A stretch of 41,200 bases of DNA, from positions 1-41,200 of the forward strand of contig JAQBXN010000073.1 of assembly GCA_027625095.1 (NCBI GenBank), in the 5' to 3' direction. A model generated the notes under the pieces. That model ran no database searches. It worked only from the letters and a program-made list of their open reading frames with translations, and was not told the origin of the DNA. Both the position numbers and the translations under genes were made by a program. The DNA is from Planctomycetota bacterium (GTDB taxonomy: Bacteria > Planctomycetota > PUPC01 > JACPCR01). How positions within the stretch are numbered: position 1 is the first letter of the stretch; every line of letters begins with the position of its first letter. Below are positions 8,291 through 16,594 of the stretch, piece by piece.

Positions 8291-9421
8291 ATGAGTGAAT
8301 CGAAGGCACTACGCAGGATCCTGTATGTATCCGCGGTCAGTGAAATCGGGGGCGCTGAGAAGAGTCTGCTCGATATCCTGGACTGCCTGGATCGCTCCCG
8401 CTTCGAGCCTGCAGTTGTTCTGCCCGGGGATGGCCCCCTGAAAGATGAGATTCACAAGAGACAGATTCCGACAGCAGATGTGCGAATTCAACGCTTCAAG
8501 AAAACCCTCAATCCATTAAAGCTCGGGAAGTATCCCGCCTCCTGGCAGGTAGGCATTCGAGAACTCGGTATGGCATTGGACAAGTTTCAATCCCACCTGG
8601 TCCACGCGAATGGCGATATGGCACAGTTCTTTGCATATCCCGCTGCGGAAAAGCGGGGCTTGCCCATCGTCTGGCATGTGCGGGACCTGACCCCGAATCG
8701 AATGTTTCGCTGGAAGCTCGGCCAGCACGTCCGCAAGGTAATTGCTATCTCAAGTGCGGTTCGTGACATGCTGTTCTCCACGGGAGTTCCCAGGGATAAG
8801 GTTAAGCTCATCTTGAACGGTATTGATACGGCGTCATTCGAAGCTCTTATCCCAGTTGAAGAATCGTGCTATCGCGTCGGGATGATTGCGCATCTTTACC
8901 CCTGGAAAGGTCACAAAGATTTCCTGCAGATGGCGGCACTGGTCAAAGCAGAAATTCTCGATTCGGAATTTGTAATCGCGGGTGAGGACATCCTGAATGA
9001 CCAGGCATGGTATAAAGAAGACCTGCTTCGTTTGCGGAAGGAACTGAAGCTGGAGCATGCTGTGGATTTTGCCGGCCACGTCCACGATGTGCCCGGGCTG
9101 ATTGGTGAGACGGCCCTTCTGGTTGTCCCATCCCACGGCGAGCCATTCGGTCGCTGCCTGATTGAAGGAATGGCCGCAGGCAGGCCCGTCATCTCATGGA
9201 ACACTGGCGGCCCGACCGAAATCATTACGGATGGAGTCACCGGGAAATTAATCGAGCCATACGACATAGAGGCGCTTGCCAACGCGGTCATTCATCTCCT
9301 GAAAGATCGGGAAGCACTGGCTCAGATGGGAAAGAACGCGAGGAGTGACGCAACTACACGATTTCAACGTTCGCGAACCACCAATGAGATTCAGGATCTT
9401 TATGAGGAGATCTTCAGATGA
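8291..9421 (+). CDS. GT4-family glycosyltransferase
   Basis: The 376-residue GT-B glycosyltransferase begins with the acceptor-domain segment LYVSAVSEIGGAEKSLLDIL. The donor domain carries the EX7E motif EPFGRCLIE (E284 and E292) followed by a GRPVISWNTGGPTEII loop that contacts the nucleotide sugar. No signal peptide or membrane helix is seen. It starts 33 bases after the oxidoreductase gene and its stop overlaps the next glycosyltransferase start by 4 bases (ATGA), so the two transferases are translationally coupled. The pair probably adds successive sugars in one surface polysaccharide or glycolipid; the sugar and acceptor are unknown. Confidence 0.92.
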   Translation: MSESKALRRILYVSAVSEIGGAEKSLLDILDCLDRSRFEPAVVLPGDGPLKDEIHKRQIPTADVRIQRFKKTLNPLKLGKYPASWQVGIRELGMALDKFQSHLVHANGDMAQFFAYPAAEKRGLPIVWHVRDLTPNRMFRWKLGQHVRKVIAISSAVRDMLFSTGVPRDKVKLILNGIDTASFEALIPVEESCYRVGMIAHLYPWKGHKDFLQMAALVKAEILDSEFVIAGEDILNDQAWYKEDLLRLRKELKLEHAVDFAGHVHDVPGLIGETALLVVPSHGEPFGRCLIEGMAAGRPVISWNTGGPTEIITDGVTGKLIEPYDIEALANAVIHLLKDREALAQMGKNARSDATTRFQRSRTTNEIQDLYEEIFR

Positions 9422-10557
9422 AGGTGATCATCGACGGCTTGCTCCTCACCGACAACGATTCCGGCGTCCAAAGGTGTATTCGCGGTCTCATTCAGGGTCT
9501 CGATCAACTCAGCACCGATGACGAATTCGAGTTCATCACCGGCTACGGCTATGACGACCAGGGATGGACCCCGGAGCGATTGAAGCATCACCGAGCCAAA
9601 ATCCCGTGCCGCGTTCGCTCGGCGAGAATCTTTTACGATCAATTCTGCCTCCCGATTGTCGCCGGCCAGAAGGGAGCTGACCTCATCCACGGCCCCGGTT
9701 ACATCATCCCAGGATTCACTCGCATACCCGCCGTAGTCACGGTCTACGACATAATCGCGCTCAAGTATCCACAACTCTGCAAACGCTCGAACGTCATGCA
9801 TTTCAAGTGGAATCTTCCCCGTTCCATTCAGAAGGCTGCGGCAATCATCGTCCTCTCCAATGCGGTCAAGCAGGACCTGGTAACTCTGTTGAAGGTGTCT
9901 CCGACGAAGATTGAGGTGATTCCACCAGGCATCGACAAATGTTTTTGTGTACCAGACGAAGAAACGAAAAGACAAGTTCGCGAGCGATATGAGCTGCCGG
10001 ATAAGTTCGTTTTATTCGTCGGCAATATCGAACCGAAGAAAAACCTTGAGACTCTGATCAAGGTTTTCTTTGCAGTAAAGATGGACAAAAAGCTTGACCA
10101 TAAATTGGTCATCGTCGGACAGAAGGGGTGGAAGTACAAAGAGGTATTTGCCCTCATTGACAGCCTTGATGTTAGAGACCAAATCATATTTACGGATTAC
10201 GTCCCTCTGGTAGATCTTCCCGCTGTTTACGCCCTGGCCGATTGCTTCGCCTTCCCTTCACTGGTCGAGGGGTTCGGCATCCCGCCGCTGGAAGCGATGG
10301 CCTGCGGTACGCCGGTGATGACCTCCGAAGATCCAGCCATTCTGGAAGCTACCGGCGATGCAGCGCTCCACGCCCCGGCCACCGACGCAAAGGCCATGCG
10401 TAAGATTCTTGAAAAACTGCTGCTGAACGGAGGCGAAAGACGCCGCCTGAAAGAAGCGGGATTAAACCACGCAGCCAAATTCACCTGGAAGAAGTCCGCT
10501 GAGCGAACGGTTGAGCTGTACAGAAAGATTGTTGGGGAACGCGGCAGGACTGAATAG
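9418..10557 (+). CDS. GT4-family glycosyltransferase (mannosyltransferase-like)
   Basis: The 379-residue protein is a GT-B glycosyltransferase of family 4, of the type often annotated as mannosyl- or rhamnosyltransferase in O-antigen and capsule loci. It opens with MKVIIDGLLLTDNDSGVQRC, has the FVGNIEPKKNLETLI donor-domain strand, and the EX7E motif EGFGIPPLE (E284 and E292) followed by AMACGTPVMTS. No transport or membrane segment is visible. Its ATG lies within the stop of the preceding transferase gene (4-base overlap), which implies coupled synthesis. An unannotated stretch of about 290 bases follows with no supportable gene. Confidence 0.92.
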   Translation: MKVIIDGLLLTDNDSGVQRCIRGLIQGLDQLSTDDEFEFITGYGYDDQGWTPERLKHHRAKIPCRVRSARIFYDQFCLPIVAGQKGADLIHGPGYIIPGFTRIPAVVTVYDIIALKYPQLCKRSNVMHFKWNLPRSIQKAAAIIVLSNAVKQDLVTLLKVSPTKIEVIPPGIDKCFCVPDEETKRQVRERYELPDKFVLFVGNIEPKKNLETLIKVFFAVKMDKKLDHKLVIVGQKGWKYKEVFALIDSLDVRDQIIFTDYVPLVDLPAVYALADCFAFPSLVEGFGIPPLEAMACGTPVMTSEDPAILEATGDAALHAPATDAKAMRKILEKLLLNGGERRRLKEAGLNHAAKFTWKKSAERTVELYRKIVGERGRTE

Positions 10558-10849
10558 CGACCAGCGCCCGAGCAACACCGTCTCTGTGGTCATTATCGAG
10601 ACGCTTAAGAAAACCAAATGGACCACTCACCTGCTGGTTTCTGGCCACTACATCCCAGTTAATTCAGATCAATTCCGACGTGTGATCGCATACCCCCCAA
10701 GAAGGCATTATCTTGCAGCGTTGGGCCATCTTTCTGCTCCAGCCACGCCAGAGACGACCGTGTTGCAAAGCCCCCCTTTGAAACCACACTTACAACAACA
10801 CGTGTCGCCATTTCTGCAGCAATCAATCATCCTGAGCTCGTAGCCACTT

Positions 10850-11929
10850 ATGAACTACTTACCTGGTCTGCTCTTCCTGTCGCTTACTTTTCAAGCAGAA
10901 CAACTGACCGCCCAAGGCATGGAATATGGCGTCCTTATGCACGCTCCAACTTGGAAATCGGCTACTTTTGAGACGCCAACAGGCATGTTCAGCGACAAGA
11001 CCCTGAGTGGTCTGTACTTGCGTATCAGCCAGCAGGCTGCGCCTGGGGAATTCAACACGAGCCACCTGTTGTCATATATCGGAGGCGAAGGATGGAAACT
11101 AACCACGCATTCCATCACTTCGATGGCGAACGATCAGATGCACCAGATATGGACTTTTGAGAGGCCGGCCAAATCTCAGGGAAGGCCATCCAGTGCCATT
11201 GAGATCGAGGTGACAGGCGACTGGCTTGGTGGCTCTGCGGAAGACATCAAGCGGGTGCTGCTTTCATCAAGTTCTGAATTATTCAGGTTTTTCCCCGGCC
11301 GAAAAATTCATCCTATTATCGTCAAACGTTCTGCGTCAGGCCCAATGGTCACTTTCCAGCGCGGCCCCAACAACGAGTACAACGTCTTACTCAACACCCA
11401 GGGCACCTTTTGGTCGCAGTATTCATATCAGTTCGCTCATGAGTTTTGCCACATCATGTGCAACTACGATGAACCTAAAAATAATCACTGGTTTGAAGAA
11501 ACCATTTGTGAATTGGCTTCAATGTTCGCCTTGCGCAAGATGTCGGAAACCTGGAAGACGACGCCGCCCTACGCTAACTGGAAAAGTTATGCTCCGAGCC
11601 TCTTTGAATACGCCGCCAACCTCATCAAAGAAGGCCAGCTCCCTGAAGGAAAGACCTTTATCCAATGGTTTGAAGAAAACCGCAGCGAACTCGCGAATTC
11701 GGACGGTGGCCTGCGTGCCAAGAATAAAATTGTCGCCGCTCAACTGTTGACGTTATTCGAGGCAATGCCGGCCGAGTGGCAGGCGGTTCAATACCTGAAT
11801 GGCTGGAAATCAGAGGGCAATCAGCCGTTTGATGAATTTTTGAAGTCTTGGCGGCAGAATTCGCCTGAAGAACATCAGGCATTTATCGAGAGCGTTGCGG
11901 AAAAGTTTGGGATCAAGCTTGCTCTCTAA
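10850..11929 (+). CDS. Secreted gluzincin-type metallopeptidase-like protein
   Basis: The 359-residue protein has a short N-terminal hydrophobic segment (residues 4-15) that reads as a signal peptide with a likely cleavage near TAQG. The centre has HEFCH at 197-201, a zinc-binding HExxH motif, followed by WFEE (214-217). E217 sits where the WxxE third ligand occurs in peptidase MA-like gluzincins. The rest resembles no family I recognise. It stands between a glycosyltransferase gene and the convergent minus-strand block. Substrate unknown. A catalytic role is likely because all three ligands and the general-base glutamate (E198) are present. Confidence 0.75.
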   Translation: MNYLPGLLFLSLTFQAEQLTAQGMEYGVLMHAPTWKSATFETPTGMFSDKTLSGLYLRISQQAAPGEFNTSHLLSYIGGEGWKLTTHSITSMANDQMHQIWTFERPAKSQGRPSSAIEIEVTGDWLGGSAEDIKRVLLSSSSELFRFFPGRKIHPIIVKRSASGPMVTFQRGPNNEYNVLLNTQGTFWSQYSYQFAHEFCHIMCNYDEPKNNHWFEETICELASMFALRKMSETWKTTPPYANWKSYAPSLFEYAANLIKEGQLPEGKTFIQWFEENRSELANSDGGLRAKNKIVAAQLLTLFEAMPAEWQAVQYLNGWKSEGNQPFDEFLKSWRQNSPEEHQAFIESVAEKFGIKLAL

Positions 11930-12024
11930 AGAAACCGTAACGCACTGTGACAGCACAAAGGCTGCCCTTCTTGTTGGGTTAGGACTGTCATGATGGCTCT
12001 CTGCTCACGTGTATCTTGAAGGCA

Positions 12025-12585
12025 TTACTTTCCCCTCGCAGCGTCCAGTAACTTCATGAACTCTCCGAAGTAGTGGCCATGGTCGTGGAAGGTCCGGCCG
12101 CTGACCAAGTTGCCATCGACAACGCACGGTTCGTTGACGAAAGTGCCGCCGCAAATTTCCAGATCGAACTGGCACTTGGGTACGGTGGCCATCCGTCTCC
12201 CTTTCACACAGTCGGCACGGGCAGGAATCTCAACCCCGTGACAGACGCTGGCGATCGGTTTGTTCTTTTCGAAAAAATGTTTGGTCATGGCAATGAGATC
12301 TTTGTCATCGCGGATGTATTCGGGGGCGCGGCCGCCACTGAAAAAGATGCCCAGGTAATCGTCGGGATTGACGTCTGCAAATGCAATATCGGCGTCGATC
12401 GTGTAGCCCTCCCATTCCTTGGTGATCGTCCAGCCTGGTTTCACTTCGTGAAGCACCATCTGGTATTTGCGCTTTTCCGGCGCGGCGACGACTGGCTGGT
12501 ATCCCCCTTCCTGGAGCCGGTAATAGGGATACATAGTGTCCAGAGTCTCAGTAGCGTCACCGACAATGATAAGAACTTTGTGCAT
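12025..12585 (-). CDS. DJ-1/PfpI-family protein
   Basis: This 186-residue protein has the flavodoxin-like fold of the DJ-1/PfpI superfamily (class I glutamine amidotransferase-like). The nucleophile elbow is SVCHGVEI, with cysteine C115 followed by H116. The acidic residue expected near the N-terminal strand is in GDATETLD (E13). GGRAPEY supplies the conserved loop. Members act as glyoxalases, deglycases or proteases, and the sequence alone cannot choose among them. It is the last gene of the minus-strand run, 135 bases after the isomerase gene. It is probably cytoplasmic, with no signal peptide. Confidence 0.88.
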   Translation of the reverse strand: MHKVLIIVGDATETLDTMYPYYRLQEGGYQPVVAAPEKRKYQMVLHEVKPGWTITKEWEGYTIDADIAFADVNPDDYLGIFFSGGRAPEYIRDDKDLIAMTKHFFEKNKPIASVCHGVEIPARADCVKGRRMATVPKCQFDLEICGGTFVNEPCVVDGNLVSGRTFHDHGHYFGEFMKLLDAARGK

Positions 12586-12710
12586 GATGGACTCCGTTGA
12601 CAGTGGAATGATGGAGTATCGGGATGATGGGCAGACCAGACGATGATGCCGATATGCTGACCAAGTTGGTCGTTAGTATCGGCACGGGTCAGGGACGTAC
12701 CGCGTCATGA

Positions 12711-12740
12711 GTATTACGCATTACGTATTACCCATTGCGT
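12711..12740. repeat. ATTACG-type repeat, downstream copy
   Basis: GTATTACGCATTACGT then TTTACCC-like sequence. This copy overlaps the last codons and stop of the isomerase gene. Its 27-base core is matched in inverted orientation at 13701-13727, with 24 of 27 bases identical. Confidence 0.6.
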
Positions 12741-13686
12741 CCGCCACCGCTTTTTTCATCTTCATAATGCCAGTCTTTGCTACCTCATTCATATCCTGTT
12801 TCCAATATTCTCTGTTGAAGAGCTCGAGCGATAATACGGGAGAGGCACCTACAGTGCGCAAGTTCAGCAAGATCTGTTTGATAGGTGCTATGCCATCACC
12901 AGGGTAGACGCGATGCTCATCGCGCATTTCCTGTCGGGGCGGTTCAGCCGGATAATCATTGAAATGAAAGGTCTGCATCGCCTGCGCGCTGAACAGCAGA
13001 AGGCTGTCGAAATCTGATCCGCCTCTAAAAAGATGATAAACGTCACCCAGCATACATGCCTTGGGATGGCCTGAGGCGACGGCCACGAACGCAGCCTGGG
13101 ACCAGTGCCCGAGCGTGGCGGTACCTCCCCAAATCTCGACCTGTGGGATAACGCCAATGTCCTCACCCACCTTCAGCAACTCCGCGTAACGCTCACCAAC
13201 TTTCATCAAGTCCAGCGCAGGAGGCTGAGTCGCCCCGGCGGGAGGTGCAGCAATGCGAACAGCGCCAATCTGTGCGAGCACGTCCATATCCTTCTTTGCG
13301 TTTTCAAATCCCTGTTTGCGCTTTTCCTCGTCGTCTACGGCCCATTGTGCGAATCCGATGGCACTTTCCACTGTGAGGCCATTGTCCGTGATACGCTTCT
13401 TGATGTCCTTCAGGCTACCGCCGCCCTGAACGTATTTATGAATATTGCCTAACCACGGCTCGATAGCGTCGTAACCCGCCTTCCCCGCAATATCTATCTC
13501 TTCTTCAAGAGATGGCTTCTGCCCGCTGATAGTGCTCGTATTCAGTCCAAACCGGAAAGGGGCGGGCTTTGAAGTTGCCTGGTCGGCGATGATCGAGGAA
13601 GGGTGAAGGATGCTGCCTACAGCGGCCGCTCCCGCAGCGAGCAGCATATTACGACGGCTGACGGATGATTCCGATGGATTGTTCAT
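12721..13686 (-). CDS. Tat-exported sugar phosphate isomerase/epimerase (TIM barrel)
   Basis: The 321-residue product belongs to the AP-endonuclease-2/xylose-isomerase-like TIM-barrel superfamily. With the start at 13686 the N-terminus carries a twin-arginine signal, SRRNMLLAAGAAAVG, so a folded metal enzyme should be exported. Likely metal ligands are in QVEIWGG, LGDVYHLFRGG, HFNDYPAEP and LSLELFNREY. An earlier in-frame start at 13836 would add 50 residues ahead of the signal and was rejected. The gene is framed by near-identical inverted copies of a 27-base ATTACG-type repeat (12711-12737 and 13701-13727), the inner one overlapping its 3' end. The substrate is unknown; related proteins act on hydroxypyruvate, tagatose or inosose-type compounds. 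Confidence 0.85.
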   Translation of the reverse strand: MNNPSESSVSRRNMLLAAGAAAVGSILHPSSIIADQATSKPAPFRFGLNTSTISGQKPSLEEEIDIAGKAGYDAIEPWLGNIHKYVQGGGSLKDIKKRITDNGLTVESAIGFAQWAVDDEEKRKQGFENAKKDMDVLAQIGAVRIAAPPAGATQPPALDLMKVGERYAELLKVGEDIGVIPQVEIWGGTATLGHWSQAAFVAVASGHPKACMLGDVYHLFRGGSDFDSLLLFSAQAMQTFHFNDYPAEPPRQEMRDEHRVYPGDGIAPIKQILLNLRTVGASPVLSLELFNREYWKQDMNEVAKTGIMKMKKAVADAMGNT

Positions 13687-13700
13687 GATGGGTAATTGAG

Positions 13701-13727
13701 TAATGGGGAAAACGTAATGCGTAATAC
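13701..13727. repeat. ATTACG-type repeat, upstream copy (inverted)
   Basis: This is the inverted partner of the repeat at 12711-12737, placed just upstream of the isomerase start codon. The reverse complement reads GTATTACGCATTACGT followed by TTTCCCCATTA. Confidence 0.6.
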
Positions 13728-13978
13728 ATATCGCAGCCGTAAGGCCGAAACCCAAGGGAAGAAAAGTGCTTCCAACGAATTCAAGGAAACAACGAATGGG
13801 GAAGCAAAAATCTTTCAAAGAAAACAAGAAACTCAACTGTAACCATGTAATGTGCTAAAAGTTACTAGCTATCTTGAGGTGATTACGGATGAAAATCGGA
13901 CAACTGCAAAAAGACAAGAACCAAGAACTCACCAATCAACCCGCCATCTCAGCAGACCCGGTCATCAAAGCCCACACC

Positions 13979-14004
13979 TTACGTTTTACGTTTTACGTTT
14001 TACG
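13979..14004. repeat. Short tandem repeat, TTACGTTT units
   Basis: Three full copies and a part of an 8-base unit TTACGTTT end 2 bases before the map stop codon. The motif is related to the ATTACG repeats that frame the isomerase gene. The rest of the 13.7-14.0 kb gap shows no gene. Confidence 0.6.
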
Positions 14005-14006
14005 CC

Positions 14007-14774
14007 TCACTCCGGCATCGTAAAAATTTCTGGCCCGTCACTCAGGATGGCTACCACATGCTCGAAATGTGCGGCAAGTTTGCCGTCCTTGGTAGCGACG
14101 GACCACTTGTCTTTAAGAGTCTCGACCTCGTGGTGGCCCTGTGTGATCATCGGTTCGATGGCGATGGTCATGCCCTTGCGAAGCTTGTCACCTTTGCCCA
14201 GTTCGCCGTAGTTGGGGACTTGTGGGTCTTCGTGCATGTTGCGGCCGATGCCGTGTCCAACGAGGGGGCGGACGATGCCGTAGCCATGCGATTCCACATA
14301 GGTCTGGACTGCGTAGGAGATGTCGCCCACTCGATTTCCGGCCACGGCCTGCTCGATTCCGAGGCGGAGAGCTTCCTGACAGACGTCGAGTAAACGCTGC
14401 GTCGATTCGCTCGCCTCGCCGACTTTGAATGTAAAGGCCGTATCGCCGCAGTACGAATCCATTTTGAGACCGAAATCGACGGAGAGAATATCCCCATCCA
14501 CGAGCGGAACATCGTTCGGCACGCCGTGGACGACCACATCGTTGGGAGAGGCGCAAATCACACCCGGGAAGGGGGGCTGGCCATTCGAGCCGGGATAATT
14601 GAGGAAGAGCGGCCGGACGCCTTCATCATGGCAGCGGCGACCGCCGTAATCATTAATTTCCCTGGAAGTGATTCCCGCTCTAACCATGTCGCCCATCTCG
14701 CGCAGGATGCGTGCGGTGAGCTGGCATGAGGCCTTAAGTCTCTTCAGTTCTCTCTGGGATTTCAGAAATATCAT
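14007..14774 (-). CDS. map: Type I methionine aminopeptidase
   Basis: Map removes the initiator methionine from nascent proteins at the ribosome. The 255-residue length fits type I enzymes. All five metal ligands are visible: the aspartates of SVDFGLK and CGDTAFTF, the histidine of VGHGIGRNMHEDP, and the glutamates of TIAIEPMI and AAHFEHVVAIL. The start at 14774 (MIFLKSQRELKRLK) matches the family N-terminus and has GAAGAG upstream; an in-frame ATG at 14837 adds an unlikely leader. The gene overlaps the DUF4149 gene by 41 bases, so it is probably coupled to the mqnC-DUF4149 operon. Identification is secure. Confidence 0.96.
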   Translation of the reverse strand: MIFLKSQRELKRLKASCQLTARILREMGDMVRAGITSREINDYGGRRCHDEGVRPLFLNYPGSNGQPPFPGVICASPNDVVVHGVPNDVPLVDGDILSVDFGLKMDSYCGDTAFTFKVGEASESTQRLLDVCQEALRLGIEQAVAGNRVGDISYAVQTYVESHGYGIVRPLVGHGIGRNMHEDPQVPNYGELGKGDKLRKGMTIAIEPMITQGHHEVETLKDKWSVATKDGKLAAHFEHVVAILSDGPEIFTMPE

Positions 14775-15327
14775 CTTGTTGGCTCTTCGCTGCAGGGGCT
14801 GTAATTCCTGGAATCTGGCTGGCACTGTCCACTGCAAGCAGCAAGAAAAGCACTAACCCGCCGAGGAGCGTCCCCTTTGAAAAATTGGTGTATCGCTTAT
14901 GGAGAATATCGAACTCATCTTTATCCGGGCCTGACCAGTCATCAAATTCTGTCTGGGGGGAGTTTTCCCGGAGATGCTGCATCCGCGGCCCCGTAGAAAA
15001 GATAAGGTATGCCGTCATGAAGAACATGATCAACGGCAGGATTATCTTGCCCGCCTGAAAGGTTCGCCAACGAGGGCCGCCTCCTGATGCCGGCACAAAC
15101 AGCAGTAAAGAAGCCACTGCAAGAATTAAGACCAGTCCACAGGCGATCTGAATTCCGCCAAGCAAATTCAATGAACTGCCGATGATGCGCCCTGCAGTCA
15201 GACGATCTTCATCGAGAAACGTGAATATCTTGATGGCGAATACAGGAACGGCTACCAGGGTGCCTACCCATACCGCGAGCGTGAGGTACTGCAGCCAGTA
15301 AACGAATGAAAAGATGAACCGTTTCAA
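14734..15327 (-). CDS. DUF4149-domain membrane protein
   Basis: This 197-residue protein matches DUF4149: four hydrophobic segments at about residues 5-30, 45-75, 88-110 and 150-168, with VYWLQYLTLAVWVGTL near the N-terminus and a soluble loop containing GPRMQHLRENSP between helices 3 and 4. The start is a TTG at 15327 overlapping the mqnC stop (TTGA), with no Shine-Dalgarno visible, which suggests re-initiation by ribosomes finishing mqnC. It overlaps map by 41 bases at the other end. The function of DUF4149 is unknown; placement beside mqnC hints at a membrane role near menaquinone synthesis, which is inference. Confidence 0.85.
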   Translation of the reverse strand: MKRFIFSFVYWLQYLTLAVWVGTLVAVPVFAIKIFTFLDEDRLTAGRIIGSSLNLLGGIQIACGLVLILAVASLLLFVPASGGGPRWRTFQAGKIILPLIMFFMTAYLIFSTGPRMQHLRENSPQTEFDDWSGPDKDEFDILHKRYTNFSKGTLLGGLVLFLLLAVDSASQIPGITAPAAKSQQDDISEIPERTEET

Positions 15328-16460
15328 TTGAGAATGGCGAAGGGTTCGTCCTTCAATACAGGCCTGGGGATGTCTTCAGGAGGGATGAGCTCGTAGCGCG
15401 TGTTGCGGCGGCGCGGCTCGTAACCCGCCTCTTTGATGTAGCGTTCGATCTGGTCGATCTGAACATGAAACCGAGTGCCAGCCGCGCTGACCACGTTTTC
15501 CTCCATCATCGTACTGCCAAAATCATTAGCGCCATATCGCAGCGAAACTTGTGCAATCTTGATGCCCTGTGTCACCCAGCTTGACTGAAAATTATCGATG
15601 TTGTCGAGCACCAGCCGGGAAATAGCCAGCGTCCGCAGGTAATCGTGAGCAGTCGCTTGATGCCAGTCTCCCCTGGCTTCGAGTTCGTCCCCGAGCGGCG
15701 TTCCGTTTGGCTGGAAGCTCCACGGGATGAAGGCGCGGAAACCACCGTATTCGTCCTGGACATCTCGAACGCGCATCAAGTGTTCCATTCGCTGTTCATG
15801 GGTTTCAACAGTTCCGTACATCATCGTTACCGTAGATCCGATTCCGATCTTGTGCGCGTCCCGCATGACCCCGAGCCATTGATGGGTTCGATCCTTGAGC
15901 GGCGCAATCACATCCCGGACCTCATCGACGAGCATCTCCGCTCCGCCGCCAGGGATGGAGTGCAGGCCGGCAGCCTTCAACTTTTCCAGCGTTTCCGGAA
16001 TAGAAAGTTTCGAGATTTTGGCGATGTATATGATTTCAGTTGGCGACAGCGCGTGGAGGATGACCTGCGGATATTTGTCTGAAATCGCTTTAAACAGGCT
16101 TTCGTAGTACCCGATCTTGAGTTCAGGATTCAGTCCGCCCTGCAAAAGAATTTCGCACCCACCCAGCTCAAGCATCTCGTCGATTTTCTTGAAGATGGTA
16201 TCGAGCGATAGCACGTATTCGCCTTCCTGACCGGGCAGGCGGTAGAAGGCGCAGAACTTACATTTCACCCAGCAGACGTTGGTGTAATTAATGTTGCGGC
16301 CAGTGACGTAAGTCACGACGGCGTCCGGATGCCTTTTAGTTCTGACATAATCGGCCAGCGCACCAAGTTCAGGCAGATTCGGGTGTCTCCACAAGCGCAT
16401 GCCGTCTTCGAATGTCAGGCGTTCGCCATTGATGATTTTGTCTACTGTGTCGTTAAGCAT
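15324..16460 (-). CDS. mqnC: Cyclic dehypoxanthinyl futalosine synthase MqnC
   Basis: MqnC is a radical-SAM enzyme of the futalosine pathway to menaquinone that cyclises dehypoxanthine futalosine. The 378-residue protein has the radical-SAM cluster NVCWVKCKFCAF, with C63, C67 and C70 spaced CX3CX2C, then the family segments GGCEILLQGGLNPELKI, HALSPTEI and SIPGGGAEML. It starts at ATG 16460. The upstream neighbour is mqnE, so two of the pathway's radical steps are in the same run, but mqnA, mqnB and mqnD are not in the window. A TTG-started membrane protein is coupled to its stop. Identification is secure; MqnC and MqnE paralogues are told apart by WVKCKFCAFYR and the QGGLNPELKIGYY block. Confidence 0.94.
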   Translation of the reverse strand: MLNDTVDKIINGERLTFEDGMRLWRHPNLPELGALADYVRTKRHPDAVVTYVTGRNINYTNVCWVKCKFCAFYRLPGQEGEYVLSLDTIFKKIDEMLELGGCEILLQGGLNPELKIGYYESLFKAISDKYPQVILHALSPTEIIYIAKISKLSIPETLEKLKAAGLHSIPGGGAEMLVDEVRDVIAPLKDRTHQWLGVMRDAHKIGIGSTVTMMYGTVETHEQRMEHLMRVRDVQDEYGGFRAFIPWSFQPNGTPLGDELEARGDWHQATAHDYLRTLAISRLVLDNIDNFQSSWVTQGIKIAQVSLRYGANDFGSTMMEENVVSAAGTRFHVQIDQIERYIKEAGYEPRRRNTRYELIPPEDIPRPVLKDEPFAILN

Positions 16461-16471
16461 GATCTTGGATT

Positions 16472-16561
16472 AGCCGGAGTTGGAGTAACGGCTTTAGCCG
16501 GGTCTGGAGTTTTACTCGTAAGAAGAAGATCCCGCCTGAAGGCGTTACTCCAACTTCGGCT
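16472..16561. repeat. Palindromic intergenic element between mqnE and mqnC
   Basis: A 31-base arm at 16472-16502 (with GGAGTTGGAGTAACGGCTTT in it) is matched in reverse complement at 16531-16561, where the core GTTGGAGTAACG/CGTTACTCCAAC is perfect. The arms are separated by 28 bases. It sits in the mqnE-mqnC gap and could fold into an mRNA hairpin. Two further arm positions differ. No gene is involved. Confidence 0.7.
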
Positions 16562-16594
16562 GCTGCTCTGAAGGATTTGAGATTATGAGTGAGA

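Noticed and set aside
10511..10843. 110-codon plus-strand frame overlapping the glycosyltransferase end
   Set aside because: No ribosome site, low-complexity tail and no recognisable domain.
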